From contig JAPPOV010000042.1 of NCBI GenBank assembly GCA_028873595.1, forward strand, positions 1-37,963: a stretch of DNA of 37,963 nucleotides, written 5' to 3'. This document shows positions 16,074 through 24,314 of this stretch, in pieces; the stretch's first letter is position 1, and every line of letters starts with the position of its first letter. The notes under the pieces were generated by a model, which saw only the letters and a list, made by a program, of their open reading frames with translations, had not been told where the DNA came from and did not search any database. The DNA comes from Gemmatimonadota bacterium. Its GTDB lineage: Bacteria; Gemmatimonadota; Gemmatimonadetes; Longimicrobiales; Gaopeijiaceae. Made by a program: the position numbers and the translations under genes.

Positions 16074-16711
16074 GGTGAGCTGCACCTGTTGACGTGTTCC
16101 TGAAGATCATGGATCAGGTCAACCAGGGCATCGTCGACGAGCAGGTACTGAAGTTTCATCAACGTCGATGTGATGAGGCCGCTGAGCGTCGTGTACAGCG
16201 CGACGGCCATCCCGGCGCTCATTTGAATCATCAACTGCTGCACGAGGTTGATGTCAAAGTCCTGAATGTTTCCAATGGGGAGCAGCATGAGAATGAATCC
16301 CACGATGGTTCCAAGCAGGCCAAGGCGCAGAAGAAGATCGGCCAGGAATCGACCGCTCACATTGCGTTTCGACAGACGATCTGCGAAGACGTCGAGCTGA
16401 GCCTGAGCCTCGACCTTGCTCTCCTGCGAGAGCAGAATCTGGTCCATCCCCTCTGAGCGACGGGTGGGCTCCCCCAGAGCAAGGCTGCTTCGCTTGCAGG
16501 AAATGTCGTACGCGAGGTACAGCCAACGCACGCTGCCGAGCAGATATATCAGAAGAATCAGCCACGTCAGCCTGCTCGAGTCGGACTCCAACGCAGCCAG
16601 GATCAGGCCTTCACGCCAGGCCACGGTGGCACCGAATGCGATGAGGCCACTCAGGATCATCGCGAGTAGGAAGATCCGGTGGGTTTGTGCTCGGGTCAGT
16701 GGGAGGTTCAT
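16070..16711 (-). CDS. ExbB/TolQ/MotA-family proton-channel-like protein
   Basis: 213 residues. Membrane helices lie near residues 10-30 and 45-67. A charged cytoplasmic loop (~68-125, MDQILLSQESKVEAQAQLDV) follows, then the family signature LGLLGTIVGFILMLLPIG and a last helix MAVALYTTLSGLITSTLMKL. This is the hallmark 'LGLLGTV.G...' and 'AL.TT..GL' arrangement of MotA/TolQ/ExbB channels, which form a pentamer around two ExbD-type stators and convert proton flow into motion. A good promoter (TATAAT, 16763-16768) lies about 50 nt upstream. No tonB, tolA or flagellar gene is in the window, so this is not a standard Ton, Tol or Mot unit. Confidence 0.88.
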   Translation of the reverse strand: MNLPLTRAQTHRIFLLAMILSGLIAFGATVAWREGLILAALESDSSRLTWLILLIYLLGSVRWLYLAYDISCKRSSLALGEPTRRSEGMDQILLSQESKVEAQAQLDVFADRLSKRNVSGRFLADLLLRLGLLGTIVGFILMLLPIGNIQDFDINLVQQLMIQMSAGMAVALYTTLSGLITSTLMKLQYLLVDDALVDLIHDLQEHVNRCSSP

Positions 16712-16753
16712 CGACGAGTCGTTGCCGTGGTCCAGGACGTTTGATGAGGCTTT

Positions 16754-16783
16754 TTGACAAGCATTATAGGCGCAACTAACAAT
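16754..16783 (+). promoter_or_regulatory. Candidate promoter for the PQQ dehydrogenase operon
   Basis: A perfect TTGACA (16754-16759) is followed after 18 nt by AACAAT (16778-16783), four of six matches to the -10 consensus. It would give a leader of about 115 nt before the ATG at 16906. It overlaps the opposite-strand promoter of the channel cassette. Confidence 0.4.
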
Positions 16784-16790
16784 GAGTCAG
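16763..16790 (-). promoter_or_regulatory. Promoter of the ExbB/ExbD-like cassette
   Basis: On the minus strand CTGACT (16790-16785) and a perfect TATAAT (16768-16763) are spaced by 16 nt. Transcription would begin near 16756, leaving a 45-nt leader before the ATG at 16711. It is the best sigma-70-type match in the window. Confidence 0.6.
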
Positions 16791-16905
16791 GTAAACACGA
16801 TATGCGCGTACGACAGGGGATGCGAGGTGGGCGACACGAGTGAGTAGTCATTCGCGCGGTGCACGATCGAAGGACATTGAGGGTCACGTCTCAGGAGTTA
16901 ATCGG

Positions 16906-19113
16906 ATGAAAACGCATCGTAAGCTTTGGACGCTCGAAACCATGCGTGGTTCTCGGGCTCTGCTTGTGGGGATGGTCGTCCCCCTGGTTCTCGGAGCATG
17001 TGCTCAAGACGAAACGGAACGCAGCGCGGACCCCGGCCTGGACGGACGTGCAGGCGCTTCGACGACGGTCGCGCAGATCGATGATGCCCGGATCGAGAAT
17101 GCTGCAGATGAACCGGGGACCTGGCTGGCATACGGTCGAGACTTCCGTGAGCAAAGGTTCGCTCCGTTGACGCAGATCAACAGGGAGTCAGTCTCCGATC
17201 TGGGGCTGGAATTCGTCGTGGATGTGCCGACTGCCGGGGCTCTGGAGGCGACTCCACTGGTGGTCGACGGCCGGATCTACTTTACGAGCACGTACTCGGT
17301 CGTGTACGCGGTTGATGCCACCAGTGGTGAGACGCTGTGGGTGTACGACCCGCAGATTCCGAAAGACTTCAACCGCAGGGCCTGCTGTGGTCCCATCAAT
17401 CGAGGCGTGGCCGTCTATGAGGGGATGGTCTATGTGGGGACACTCGACGGTCGGCTTGTTGCCCTGAATGCAGAAACCGGTGCGGAAGTGTGGAATGTGA
17501 ACACCGTCATCGACCAGGAACGGAACTACTCCATCACGGGAGCCCCCCGGGTGGCGAGGGGAAAGGTGTTCATTGGCAATGGCGGGGCTGAGTTCGGGGT
17601 GCGTGGCTACGTAACCGCGTACGATGCCTTCTCAGGGGAGCAGGTATGGCGGTTCTTCACCGTCCCCGGTGATCCGTCCTTGCCATTTGAGCATCCCGAA
17701 ATGGAGCTCGCGGCCGAGACGTGGAAGGGCGGTGAATGGTGGGAGGTAGGAGGTGGGGGCACCGTATGGAACTCGATTGTCTACGATCCCGAGTTCAACC
17801 ACCTCTACCTCGGAGTGGGGAACGGGGCTCCGTGGGTCAGGGTCATCCGGTCTCCGGGGGGAGGAGACAACCTCTTCCTGACGAGTATCGTCGCAGTGGA
17901 CGCCGATACCGGAGAGATGAAGTGGTACTACCAGACGGTGCCCGGGGATAATTGGGATTACACCGCGGTTCAGGACATGACGCTCGCGGACATGCGCGTC
18001 GATGGTGAGGACCGAAAGGTCATCATGCAGGCTCCGAAGAATGGGTTCTTCTACGTCATCGATCGAAGTAACGGTGAGTTACTCAGAGCCCACCCGTACT
18101 CGCAGGTCACCTGGGCTTCTCATGTGGACATGGAGACGGGGCGTCCGGTAGAGAACACGCAGTTGGACTACTTCGATCGACCCCAGTGGATCTTGCCCGG
18201 TCCTCTCGGGGGCCACGACTGGCAGGCGATGGCCTTCGATGAAGCCAAGGGTGTGGTGTACATCCCGACTCAGGATATCGCCGGTTTCTATTCCGTCGAT
18301 GCAGAGTTCAAGGAAACCGGCGTCTTCAAGAGAAACCCGGGGACACTCAACCTGGGTACCGACATGCGCAACGGCTTTTCACTCGTTGCGGATTACCTCG
18401 ATGAACAGCCCATGTACAAGGGGAACCTCATCGCCTTCGATCCGCTCAGTGGTGAGACGATCTGGTCGGTCGAGCACCCCTTTTACTGGAATGGCGGGGT
18501 GCTCGCGACGGCCGGAGACCTGGTGTTTCAGGGTGACGCTCTGGGTTTCTTCAGCGCGTACGACGCAGACACGGGCGAGAAGCTCTGGTCTCACAACAAC
18601 TTCGTTGCCATGCTGGCGCCTCCGGTCACGTACGAGGTGGACGGCACCCAGTACGTCGCGATTCTGGCCGGAGGGAGCGGAAGAATTACGAATTTCTTCG
18701 GGAGCATGGACGAGGTCGCGACGATGAAATTCGGCAATTTCGGGCGACTGTACGTGTACGCACTCGGGGGTGATGTCGTCCTCCAGCAGCCGCAGATTGT
18801 AGATCGGAGCATTCCAGAGCCACCGGAGCTCACGGCGACTGAGGCGGAGCTCAAGGTTGGCGAGCAGAACTATTCAATGCTCTGCGTGGGCTGTCACGGC
18901 GGTGGCGCCGCCTCCAGTGGCGTCCTCCCGGATCTGAGACTGCTGTCGCCCGAGAGACATGCGATCTTCGATCAGATTGTCGTGGATGGAGCGTTGGCTG
19001 CGACCGGCATGCCGGGCTTTGCTGACGTCCTGTCCAGGGATGAGGCCGAGTATGTGCGCCAGTGGATTATCTCCCGAGCGATTGCCGATCGCGCGGCGAT
19101 TCAGGATGACTGA
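16906..19113 (+). CDS. PQQ-dependent dehydrogenase fused to cytochrome c (quinohemoprotein)
   Basis: 735 residues from the ATG at 16906, placed by AGGAG nine bases upstream. A lipoprotein signal (VVPLVLGAC) anchors it in an envelope membrane. Residues ~60-620 form the eight-bladed PQQ propeller, with W-motifs such as DAFSGEQVWRF and DADTGEKLWSH. The vicinal Cys160-Cys161 (RRACCGPINRG) sits over PQQ, and the catalytic base is Asp351 in PGDNWDYT. Residue +2 from the base is Thr353, not Asp, which argues for calcium rather than a lanthanide. A C-terminal cytochrome c has CVGCH (660-664) and a likely Met ligand in TGMPGFAD. It oxidises an alcohol or sugar in the periplasm and passes electrons to the respiratory chain. 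The substrate is not predictable. Confidence 0.94.
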   Translation: MKTHRKLWTLETMRGSRALLVGMVVPLVLGACAQDETERSADPGLDGRAGASTTVAQIDDARIENAADEPGTWLAYGRDFREQRFAPLTQINRESVSDLGLEFVVDVPTAGALEATPLVVDGRIYFTSTYSVVYAVDATSGETLWVYDPQIPKDFNRRACCGPINRGVAVYEGMVYVGTLDGRLVALNAETGAEVWNVNTVIDQERNYSITGAPRVARGKVFIGNGGAEFGVRGYVTAYDAFSGEQVWRFFTVPGDPSLPFEHPEMELAAETWKGGEWWEVGGGGTVWNSIVYDPEFNHLYLGVGNGAPWVRVIRSPGGGDNLFLTSIVAVDADTGEMKWYYQTVPGDNWDYTAVQDMTLADMRVDGEDRKVIMQAPKNGFFYVIDRSNGELLRAHPYSQVTWASHVDMETGRPVENTQLDYFDRPQWILPGPLGGHDWQAMAFDEAKGVVYIPTQDIAGFYSVDAEFKETGVFKRNPGTLNLGTDMRNGFSLVADYLDEQPMYKGNLIAFDPLSGETIWSVEHPFYWNGGVLATAGDLVFQGDALGFFSAYDADTGEKLWSHNNFVAMLAPPVTYEVDGTQYVAILAGGSGRITNFFGSMDEVATMKFGNFGRLYVYALGGDVVLQQPQIVDRSIPEPPELTATEAELKVGEQNYSMLCVGCHGGGAASSGVLPDLRLLSPERHAIFDQIVVDGALAATGMPGFADVLSRDEAEYVRQWIISRAIADRAAIQDD

Positions 19114-19139
19114 TTGTGGTCGATGACCGGGAGAGGTGA

Positions 19140-20561
19140 ATGATGGCTGAGGCATCAATGGGTGGGGCTTCAGGTGCCCCCGCGTGGGAAGATCGACTCG
19201 ACCGGGCTTTTGAGGAGATGGTCTCCAATTCGCGGTGCCGTATTCCCGGATTGGTCGCCATCGCGCGGCGGGGCGATCACCGTTATCACAAGGCGTTTGG
19301 GTACAGCGATCTGTCCTCCGGCAAGCTCATGGAGCTCGATGCACAGTTCCGTGTCTTCTCCATGACGAAAGTCTTGACCGCAACGATCGCTCTGTGGCTG
19401 AGGGACGAAGGCGCCCTGAACCTGGATGACCCGGTCAGCGCCTTTATCCCGACGTTTGACCGTACGTGGCGTGTGCTTTGCGAGCCCTCAGAGCCCTGCG
19501 GAGAAACGGGGTCCGTGGACTACGGCAGCTTCCTGACAGGAACGAACCACACGCTCGACTACAGCGCGTTCCGGTCCGACAAACCCATGACCCTGACCCA
19601 CTGTCTCGCCGAGTGTTCCGGTATCGGGTACGACATGTGGACCGACTTCGATCTTCTTTTCGGTCTGGGATTCGGGCACCGTTTTGGCGCGGCCCAGGGC
19701 TTGCGACGTGCGGAGGGGGCGGCCGGGTATTCGTCCAGCAGTATCATTGGCCAGAACCTGAGCTTGGCCGAGTACTGTGATGCGATTGCAGAGGCTGGAG
19801 TGCTCGTTGATGAGCCCGGCTCCTTCTCGTATGGGCTGGGCGCTCTCGTAGCCGGCCGCGTTTGTGAGGTCGCATACGCTGGTCTGAGAGGGCAGGAGCT
19901 CGGCTTTGCAGACATCTGCGACGAGCTGCTATTTCGTCCGCTTGAGATGACTTCGGCAGCATTTTTCCTGGACGATGGTGATGAGAGAGCAGAGCGCGTA
20001 CCCGCCCTGTATGGGGGTGTGTTGCGAGATTCGTCGGATCCGTCAGACGGCTGCGATGTTCGTCCTATCGAGCAGTGCCTTCCAGGTCCTGTCACAGTGG
20101 GGACGAACCATTGTTCGGGTGCTCGTTTGTGCGAGAGCGGAGACACGGGCGCACTGATGACGGCGGCGGACTACGGAAAGTTCTACGACATGATCCTTCG
20201 GGATGGGAGGAGCGAATCGGGCGAACGCATCCTCAGCCCTGAAAGTGTGCGTCAGTTGACGCACGGCACCGTGGAGGGCGTGGCTCGCCAAAATGCTCTG
20301 GCCGCTGCGTTACAGGTGGACGGCACCTCGCAGTCAGCCGGGCAGACCTTCACCCTGGGGTGGGCGTTGCGGCCTGAGTCATCGCAACACACTCACTGCA
20401 ATTTCTGGAGTGGTTATGCCAACACTCATGGACGTCTCTATCCGGACCAAGACGAATACGTTGCGGTGTTCCCGCAGTTCATGGCTTCCACAACGGGTGG
20501 TTTCGTGCACGGCTCCGAGACGGTCGCGGGTGCTCTCGTCGATGCCTGGGAAGCGCGATAA
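19140..20561 (+). CDS. Serine hydrolase of the class C beta-lactamase fold
   Basis: 473 residues (ATGATG start, GGGAGAGGTGA upstream). The beta-lactamase-type serine motif is S74-M-T-K77 (RVFSMTKVLTATIALWLRDE), followed by 'LNLDDPVSAFIPTF', typical of EstB/class C-like esterases and D-aminopeptidases. The second motif is probably the Tyr in GSFSYGLGALVAG. The usual C-terminal H/K-S/T-G motif is replaced by a 'FWSGYANTHGRL' segment. It has no signal peptide, yet carries paired cysteines (CEPSEPCGE, CDVRPIEQC, NHCSGARLC) more usual in exported proteins. It starts 26 nt after the PQQ dehydrogenase, so the two are likely co-transcribed. It is an esterase or peptidase, unlikely to be a true beta-lactamase. 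Confidence 0.88.
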   Translation: MMAEASMGGASGAPAWEDRLDRAFEEMVSNSRCRIPGLVAIARRGDHRYHKAFGYSDLSSGKLMELDAQFRVFSMTKVLTATIALWLRDEGALNLDDPVSAFIPTFDRTWRVLCEPSEPCGETGSVDYGSFLTGTNHTLDYSAFRSDKPMTLTHCLAECSGIGYDMWTDFDLLFGLGFGHRFGAAQGLRRAEGAAGYSSSSIIGQNLSLAEYCDAIAEAGVLVDEPGSFSYGLGALVAGRVCEVAYAGLRGQELGFADICDELLFRPLEMTSAAFFLDDGDERAERVPALYGGVLRDSSDPSDGCDVRPIEQCLPGPVTVGTNHCSGARLCESGDTGALMTAADYGKFYDMILRDGRSESGERILSPESVRQLTHGTVEGVARQNALAAALQVDGTSQSAGQTFTLGWALRPESSQHTHCNFWSGYANTHGRLYPDQDEYVAVFPQFMASTTGGFVHGSETVAGALVDAWEAR

Positions 20562-20674
20562 CGGGTGCATTCAGCGCAGGCGTGCTCTTCGACTGACTCG
20601 GAGGTGAGTGGTCTGTGTGTTTCCGGGGGTCGCGGTCAGACGCTGATCGCTTCGAGTACCGGATACCGTACCTG

Positions 20675-21103
20675 ATGGGGATTCGAACGCGGGCTCGCGT
20701 CGTGGTGCGTGTCGCAATGCTGGCCCTACTCTTGGTGCTGGTTCTTCAAGCCCTGGCCTACGGCATCAGCTTCTTCGCGAACCCCGTTTCCGGCCTCGAG
20801 GAGTTTGCTTCACCCCCGCCTGTGGAAGGTCAAGATCTTGCCGTGGGGCTGATCGGTCTGCTTGGTGTCGGCATGATGGGGGTGGCCGTCGCACTCATGT
20901 GGGCGATGACGCTCATAGGTAGGGGGCATCCGCTCGGACCCCGCATCTCGATGATGATTGGTGTGGTCTATGTTCTCGCCGGAATGAGTGTCGTCAGAGT
21001 CGGGTGGGTCTGGGACGCATGGTTCTACTCTGTCTGTGGTAGTCTGCTCATACTGCTCTCGGCCGCACTTCGCTGGCTACGTGGTAGCGCTACGGCGACT
21101 TGA
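20675..21103 (+). CDS. Small multi-span membrane protein, unknown
   Basis: 142 residues from the ATG at 20675; the longer frame from 20615 adds an unlikely charged leader. Four membrane helices are visible: VRVAMLALLLVLVLQALAYG, VGLIGLLGVGMMGVAVALMW, SMMIGVVYVLAGMSVVRVGW and YSVCGSLLILLSAALRWL. No family motif is recognised. It lies 113 nt after the serine hydrolase on the same strand and converges with the sialidase-fold gene downstream. Only a membrane location can be stated. Confidence 0.65.
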   Translation: MGIRTRARVVVRVAMLALLLVLVLQALAYGISFFANPVSGLEEFASPPPVEGQDLAVGLIGLLGVGMMGVAVALMWAMTLIGRGHPLGPRISMMIGVVYVLAGMSVVRVGWVWDAWFYSVCGSLLILLSAALRWLRGSATAT

Positions 21104-21241
21104 GACTGAGCGTCTGGCGGACGCTGACGAACTCGCTGGCGCCGCCGCAGAGGACGTGTGAAACCGGTGAGGCCACGCTGACCGTGACACCCGTCGGGGC
21201 CCGCCACCCGAACCTGAGCGCGAGCCACTTCGGCCACCGAG

Positions 21242-22414
21242 CTAGTTCCGGGGCAATCGATCATCGAGTTCGTCCATGCTGAAACGGACGCTGACGACGT
21301 AGGGCTCCTCGCCGTGCGTCCAGTGGCCGTACGTCGTCGTGACGAACGTTTCGTCATTCAGGAGCTCGATGCCGGGGTACGCGGCATCCCAAGGGTCCGT
21401 ATTGTCCATGAAGCGAACTCGAAAGCCGCCGAGCCGGCCCTGGGCCAGATCTTCCCACTGCCCGACCCATGCTACCCAGTCACCCCTGGTGGGGCTGTCC
21501 TGGGCCATGTCGCGATATGTGATGACCAGGCGGCCGTCGGGAGCGTACCTGCCGGTGTGCCGATCGCCCGTCAGGGCTCGCGGGACTTCTCTGGGCTCCG
21601 ACCACGTCTCGCCTTCATCGTCCGAGAAGACGATGAAGGACTCGTGGGCTCTGGAGTTTTCACGCAGAAGAAGTGCAAGTCGCGATCCGTCCGGTGACTG
21701 AATGAGTCCTGGTTCGCACAGATCTGCCTCCTCGTGTTCGGCGATGACCCAAGGGGCACTCCAGGTCGTACCACCGTCGGACGAGCGTGTCGCGAAGACC
21801 TGAAAGGCTGCGGTCTCCCCTGAGTCATTGAGGAAACGGCCATCGTCATGGAAGAACGCCAGAAGATCTCCGCTTGTCTGCTGGTGCAATGAGGCCATCG
21901 CCACGATGCCGCCGAATTCACCGATCGGTTTCAATTCTGACCACGTCTCACCCAGATCGTCCGAGATCGAGCTCCGTATTGGATAGAGGCCGGAGAACAT
22001 GATCAATCGAGTCGCTCCGTCCGGTAGCTGGACCTGAAAGAGCGTGGGGACTTCTTTGGAGGTCTCCCAGGAGTCCGGTACAGGTAGCCGATGACTCCAC
22101 GTCAGTCCTCCGTCTTCGCTGCGCTTGTAGACGACAGGGCCTTGGCCATGCCCCTTCGGGTACACGGCGAGCAACGTTCCGCTCGCCAGGAGCTGAGTCG
22201 TGGGGTGCCCGAGATACTGTCCGGGCTCTCGATCGACAACCACCTGTCGCCCGGCCTCATCGGCCAGGTCGACAAGCGGGAGTCCGAAGGTTTGCTGATG
22301 ATCCGCCTGGAGTTGTGCTTCGCGTGTCACATGACCGTCATCTGCGACGTCGGACGAACACCCGAAGCCCAAAAGCAGGCCGACCGACACGACCACGCGG
22401 TAACGGAGCACCAT
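21242..22414 (-). CDS. Sialidase/BNR-repeat-fold lipoprotein
   Basis: 390 residues from the ATG at 22414, preceded by GGTGGAGAAACC; longer frames lack a ribosome binding site. A lipoprotein signal (VVVSVGLLLGFGC) is followed by a six-bladed sialidase-type propeller with Asp-box repeats: SEDGGLTWS, SDDLGETWS, SSDGGTTWS and SDDEGETWS. The arrangement 'YPKGHGQGPVVYKRSEDGG' near blade 1 and 'ENSRAHESFIVFSDDEGETW' follows the GH33-like exo-alpha-sialidase superfamily. The arginine triad cannot be assigned confidently. It may be a sialidase or another glycan or sulfate hydrolase of this fold. It sits alone, divergent from the Tat aminotransferase gene. Confidence 0.85.
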   Translation of the reverse strand: MVLRYRVVVSVGLLLGFGCSSDVADDGHVTREAQLQADHQQTFGLPLVDLADEAGRQVVVDREPGQYLGHPTTQLLASGTLLAVYPKGHGQGPVVYKRSEDGGLTWSHRLPVPDSWETSKEVPTLFQVQLPDGATRLIMFSGLYPIRSSISDDLGETWSELKPIGEFGGIVAMASLHQQTSGDLLAFFHDDGRFLNDSGETAAFQVFATRSSDGGTTWSAPWVIAEHEEADLCEPGLIQSPDGSRLALLLRENSRAHESFIVFSDDEGETWSEPREVPRALTGDRHTGRYAPDGRLVITYRDMAQDSPTRGDWVAWVGQWEDLAQGRLGGFRVRFMDNTDPWDAAYPGIELLNDETFVTTTYGHWTHGEEPYVVSVRFSMDELDDRLPRN

Positions 22415-22885
22415 GGTTTCTCCACCTCGAGAGGGTTGGGGTACAGGGGTGGGAGCATAGTCGTCCGTCGTGGGCGTGGGCGGCAAGAGATGGCTCTGAA
22501 GACCAAGTCTTCGACTCTAGGGGAGGGCCGGGAAGCGAGGTGCTACTGGCCCCCCGCGCGAGATGGTGGCGCGGCAGAGCTCCCTTCCGTTAGGATCACC
22601 TTATACTCTTGACGTTGTAGAGTACGGAGCTGATCCGAACACACTTTGCATCGAATTGATGCAGTCGACACGACCCGGTTGGGACGTTCGTCAACGCTCG
22701 TTGGCGTGAGGGGAGTGTTGCTGCTCAATTCCGGGCCCAGGACGCCGCTTCGGCAAGACGGCAGCCCGGACCGGTCGACCGTCATGAAATCAAATCGCGA
22801 CGCTGTGACGAGTTAGCCGGACGATGGATCGGAGGGGGCCCAATGCAGGATTGCAGGTCGTCAGATCGTGCTGCAGGAGAACAAG
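22415..22885. other. Divergent intergenic region
   Basis: 471 bases between the sialidase-fold gene (-) and the Tat aminotransferase gene (+). A TATACT element at about 22600 lacks a convincing -35 partner. The region must hold both promoters. No gene-like frame or structured RNA is recognised. Confidence 0.4.
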
Positions 22886-24169
22886 GTGCCTGACCGAAGT
22901 CTTGATCGAAGAGAGTTCCTGGCGAAGAGCTCACTGTCCGCTGCGGCAGTGGTCCCGATCGGTACACTTGCACGATTTGCTGGTCTAGCTGGGTCAGGGC
23001 GGCCTCAAGAGGATTGGGTCCGTGCAGCGCGCAACGAGATCCCGGCTTCCACGGAGAGTTCGTATTTCCAGACCGGCGGGGTCGGCCCGTCCTCGCGGCG
23101 CACGATGGCGGAGGTTGCCGAGAAACTTCATTTCCAGAATCGTGGCCCTGCCGACCCAAGATACTCGGGCACGATGGCACAGATCGAGCCGGGCCTTCGC
23201 AGCTACCTCGCGTCTGTGTTTGGTGTCGGGCAGGACGGCGTGGCCCTCACGCACAGTACGTCGGAGGGCATCAGCATCGCGGCCTGGTCCCAGAATTGGA
23301 TGCCCGGTGACGAAGTGATCGTGAGCAACCAGGAACACCCGGCGAATGTCGTGCCGTGGTACGTGCTCCGGGACCGATTCGGGATCGTCATGCGGGAGAT
23401 CAACCTCGATGCCGGGACGGATCTCATCCATGAAGTCCGGCAGGCCCTCTCCTCCCGGACGCGCATGGTCAGTATCAGCCACGTATCTCGGAACAACGGT
23501 CGAAGGGTGCGCACGGACGAATCGGCCGCACTCGGTGAGCTGCTGAGGTCCAGAGACATTGTGTACCATCTGGACGGGGCACAGGGGCCGGGCTGTGTCG
23601 ACGTCGATTTCTCCGCGCTGGGTTGTGATTGCTACAGCACCTGTGGTCACAAGTGGCTGCTGGGTCCCAAGGGAACGGGTGCCTTCTTCGTGCGTGAGGA
23701 CATGCTGGACCGTATCCAACTCTCGTGGGCCGGGAGCCATAGCCATGCGACGATGGATTACGAGGGGTCCTATTCGCTCCTCCCCTCGGCTGCTCGATAC
23801 GAGTTCGGAACACGAGCGCTTGCCGACTTCGCTGGATTTCACACGGCCGTATCGTGGATGGAGGAATTGGGATTCGATCGCGTCCTGACCCGAATTCAAC
23901 ATCTCGTGACCCACGCTGTCGACGTCGTGGATGCGCGGTCCGAGGTACAGCTGGCATCCCCTCGTGCCGAGCAGGACCGCTCGGGTGTTTTTGTCCTTCG
24001 ACTTCCGTCAGGCTGCGACGCCACCGAGGTCTACAACCGGCTCGCTGACGAACGGAACATCCTCAGCTCCCCTGTACGTCAGGCCGGTGACCTGAGGCTC
24101 GCGGTTCACTTCTTCAACACGGAAGACGAAATCGACGCGGCGATGGACGCGGTCGCCGCCCTCTGCTAG
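22886..24169 (+). CDS. Tat-exported class V aminotransferase-fold PLP enzyme
   Basis: 427 residues from a GTG at 22886 with AGGAG seven bases upstream (a GTG at 22868 is the alternative). The N-terminus is a twin-arginine signal (LDRREFLAKSS then a hydrophobic Ala-rich stretch), so the folded enzyme with its PLP is exported. The body is fold-type I, isopenicillin N epimerase/EgtE-like. It has a 'THSTSEGISIAAWS' phosphate-binding loop, His in 'SNQEHPANVVPW', Asp in 'YHLDGAQGPG', and Lys256 in STCGHKWLLGPKGTG forming the Schiff base. Relatives catalyse epimerisation, C-S lyase or desulfurase chemistry. PLP enzymes outside the cytoplasm are uncommon. The neighbouring genes do not show its pathway. 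Confidence 0.92.
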   Translation: MPDRSLDRREFLAKSSLSAAAVVPIGTLARFAGLAGSGRPQEDWVRAARNEIPASTESSYFQTGGVGPSSRRTMAEVAEKLHFQNRGPADPRYSGTMAQIEPGLRSYLASVFGVGQDGVALTHSTSEGISIAAWSQNWMPGDEVIVSNQEHPANVVPWYVLRDRFGIVMREINLDAGTDLIHEVRQALSSRTRMVSISHVSRNNGRRVRTDESAALGELLRSRDIVYHLDGAQGPGCVDVDFSALGCDCYSTCGHKWLLGPKGTGAFFVREDMLDRIQLSWAGSHSHATMDYEGSYSLLPSAARYEFGTRALADFAGFHTAVSWMEELGFDRVLTRIQHLVTHAVDVVDARSEVQLASPRAEQDRSGVFVLRLPSGCDATEVYNRLADERNILSSPVRQAGDLRLAVHFFNTEDEIDAAMDAVAALC

Positions 24170-24192
24170 CCGTGCCAGGTTCGATGTCCGAT

Positions 24193-24311
24193 TCACGGAC
24201 GCCGCAGTTCCTTCGCGGTGGAGCGCACGATCATCGCGCTGGCCAAGGAGAGGATGGCGCGGTAGCCCTGTCCGTCGGTCGCCGGAGTGCGAGCCAGATC
24301 CTTGGAGAAGG
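24193..24311 (-). pseudogene. Coding-like 3' gene remnant, unidentified
   Basis: Between two plus-strand genes, a minus-strand frame ending in TGA at 24193 reads as a compact, protein-like C-terminus (including TDGQGYRAILSLASAMIV and RSTAKELRRP). Its third codon positions are strongly G/C, like real genes here. Upstream it runs into the signal peptide region of the opposite-strand lipoprotein gene, so no complete gene exists. The pattern loosely recalls transposase C-termini ('..y.ail.lA...i..R'), but that is a guess. Confidence 0.25.
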
Positions 24312-24314
24312 GTG

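Noticed and set aside
14881..16711. Zorya-type anti-phage system
   Set aside because: ZorA/ZorB-like channel parts alone are not enough: ZorA has a long cytoplasmic tail and ZorB an OmpA-like domain, and no ZorC/D/E gene is present.
16906..19113. Lanthanide-dependent (XoxF/PedH-type) dehydrogenase
   Set aside because: The residue two positions after the catalytic Asp351 is Thr, not the Asp expected for lanthanide binding.
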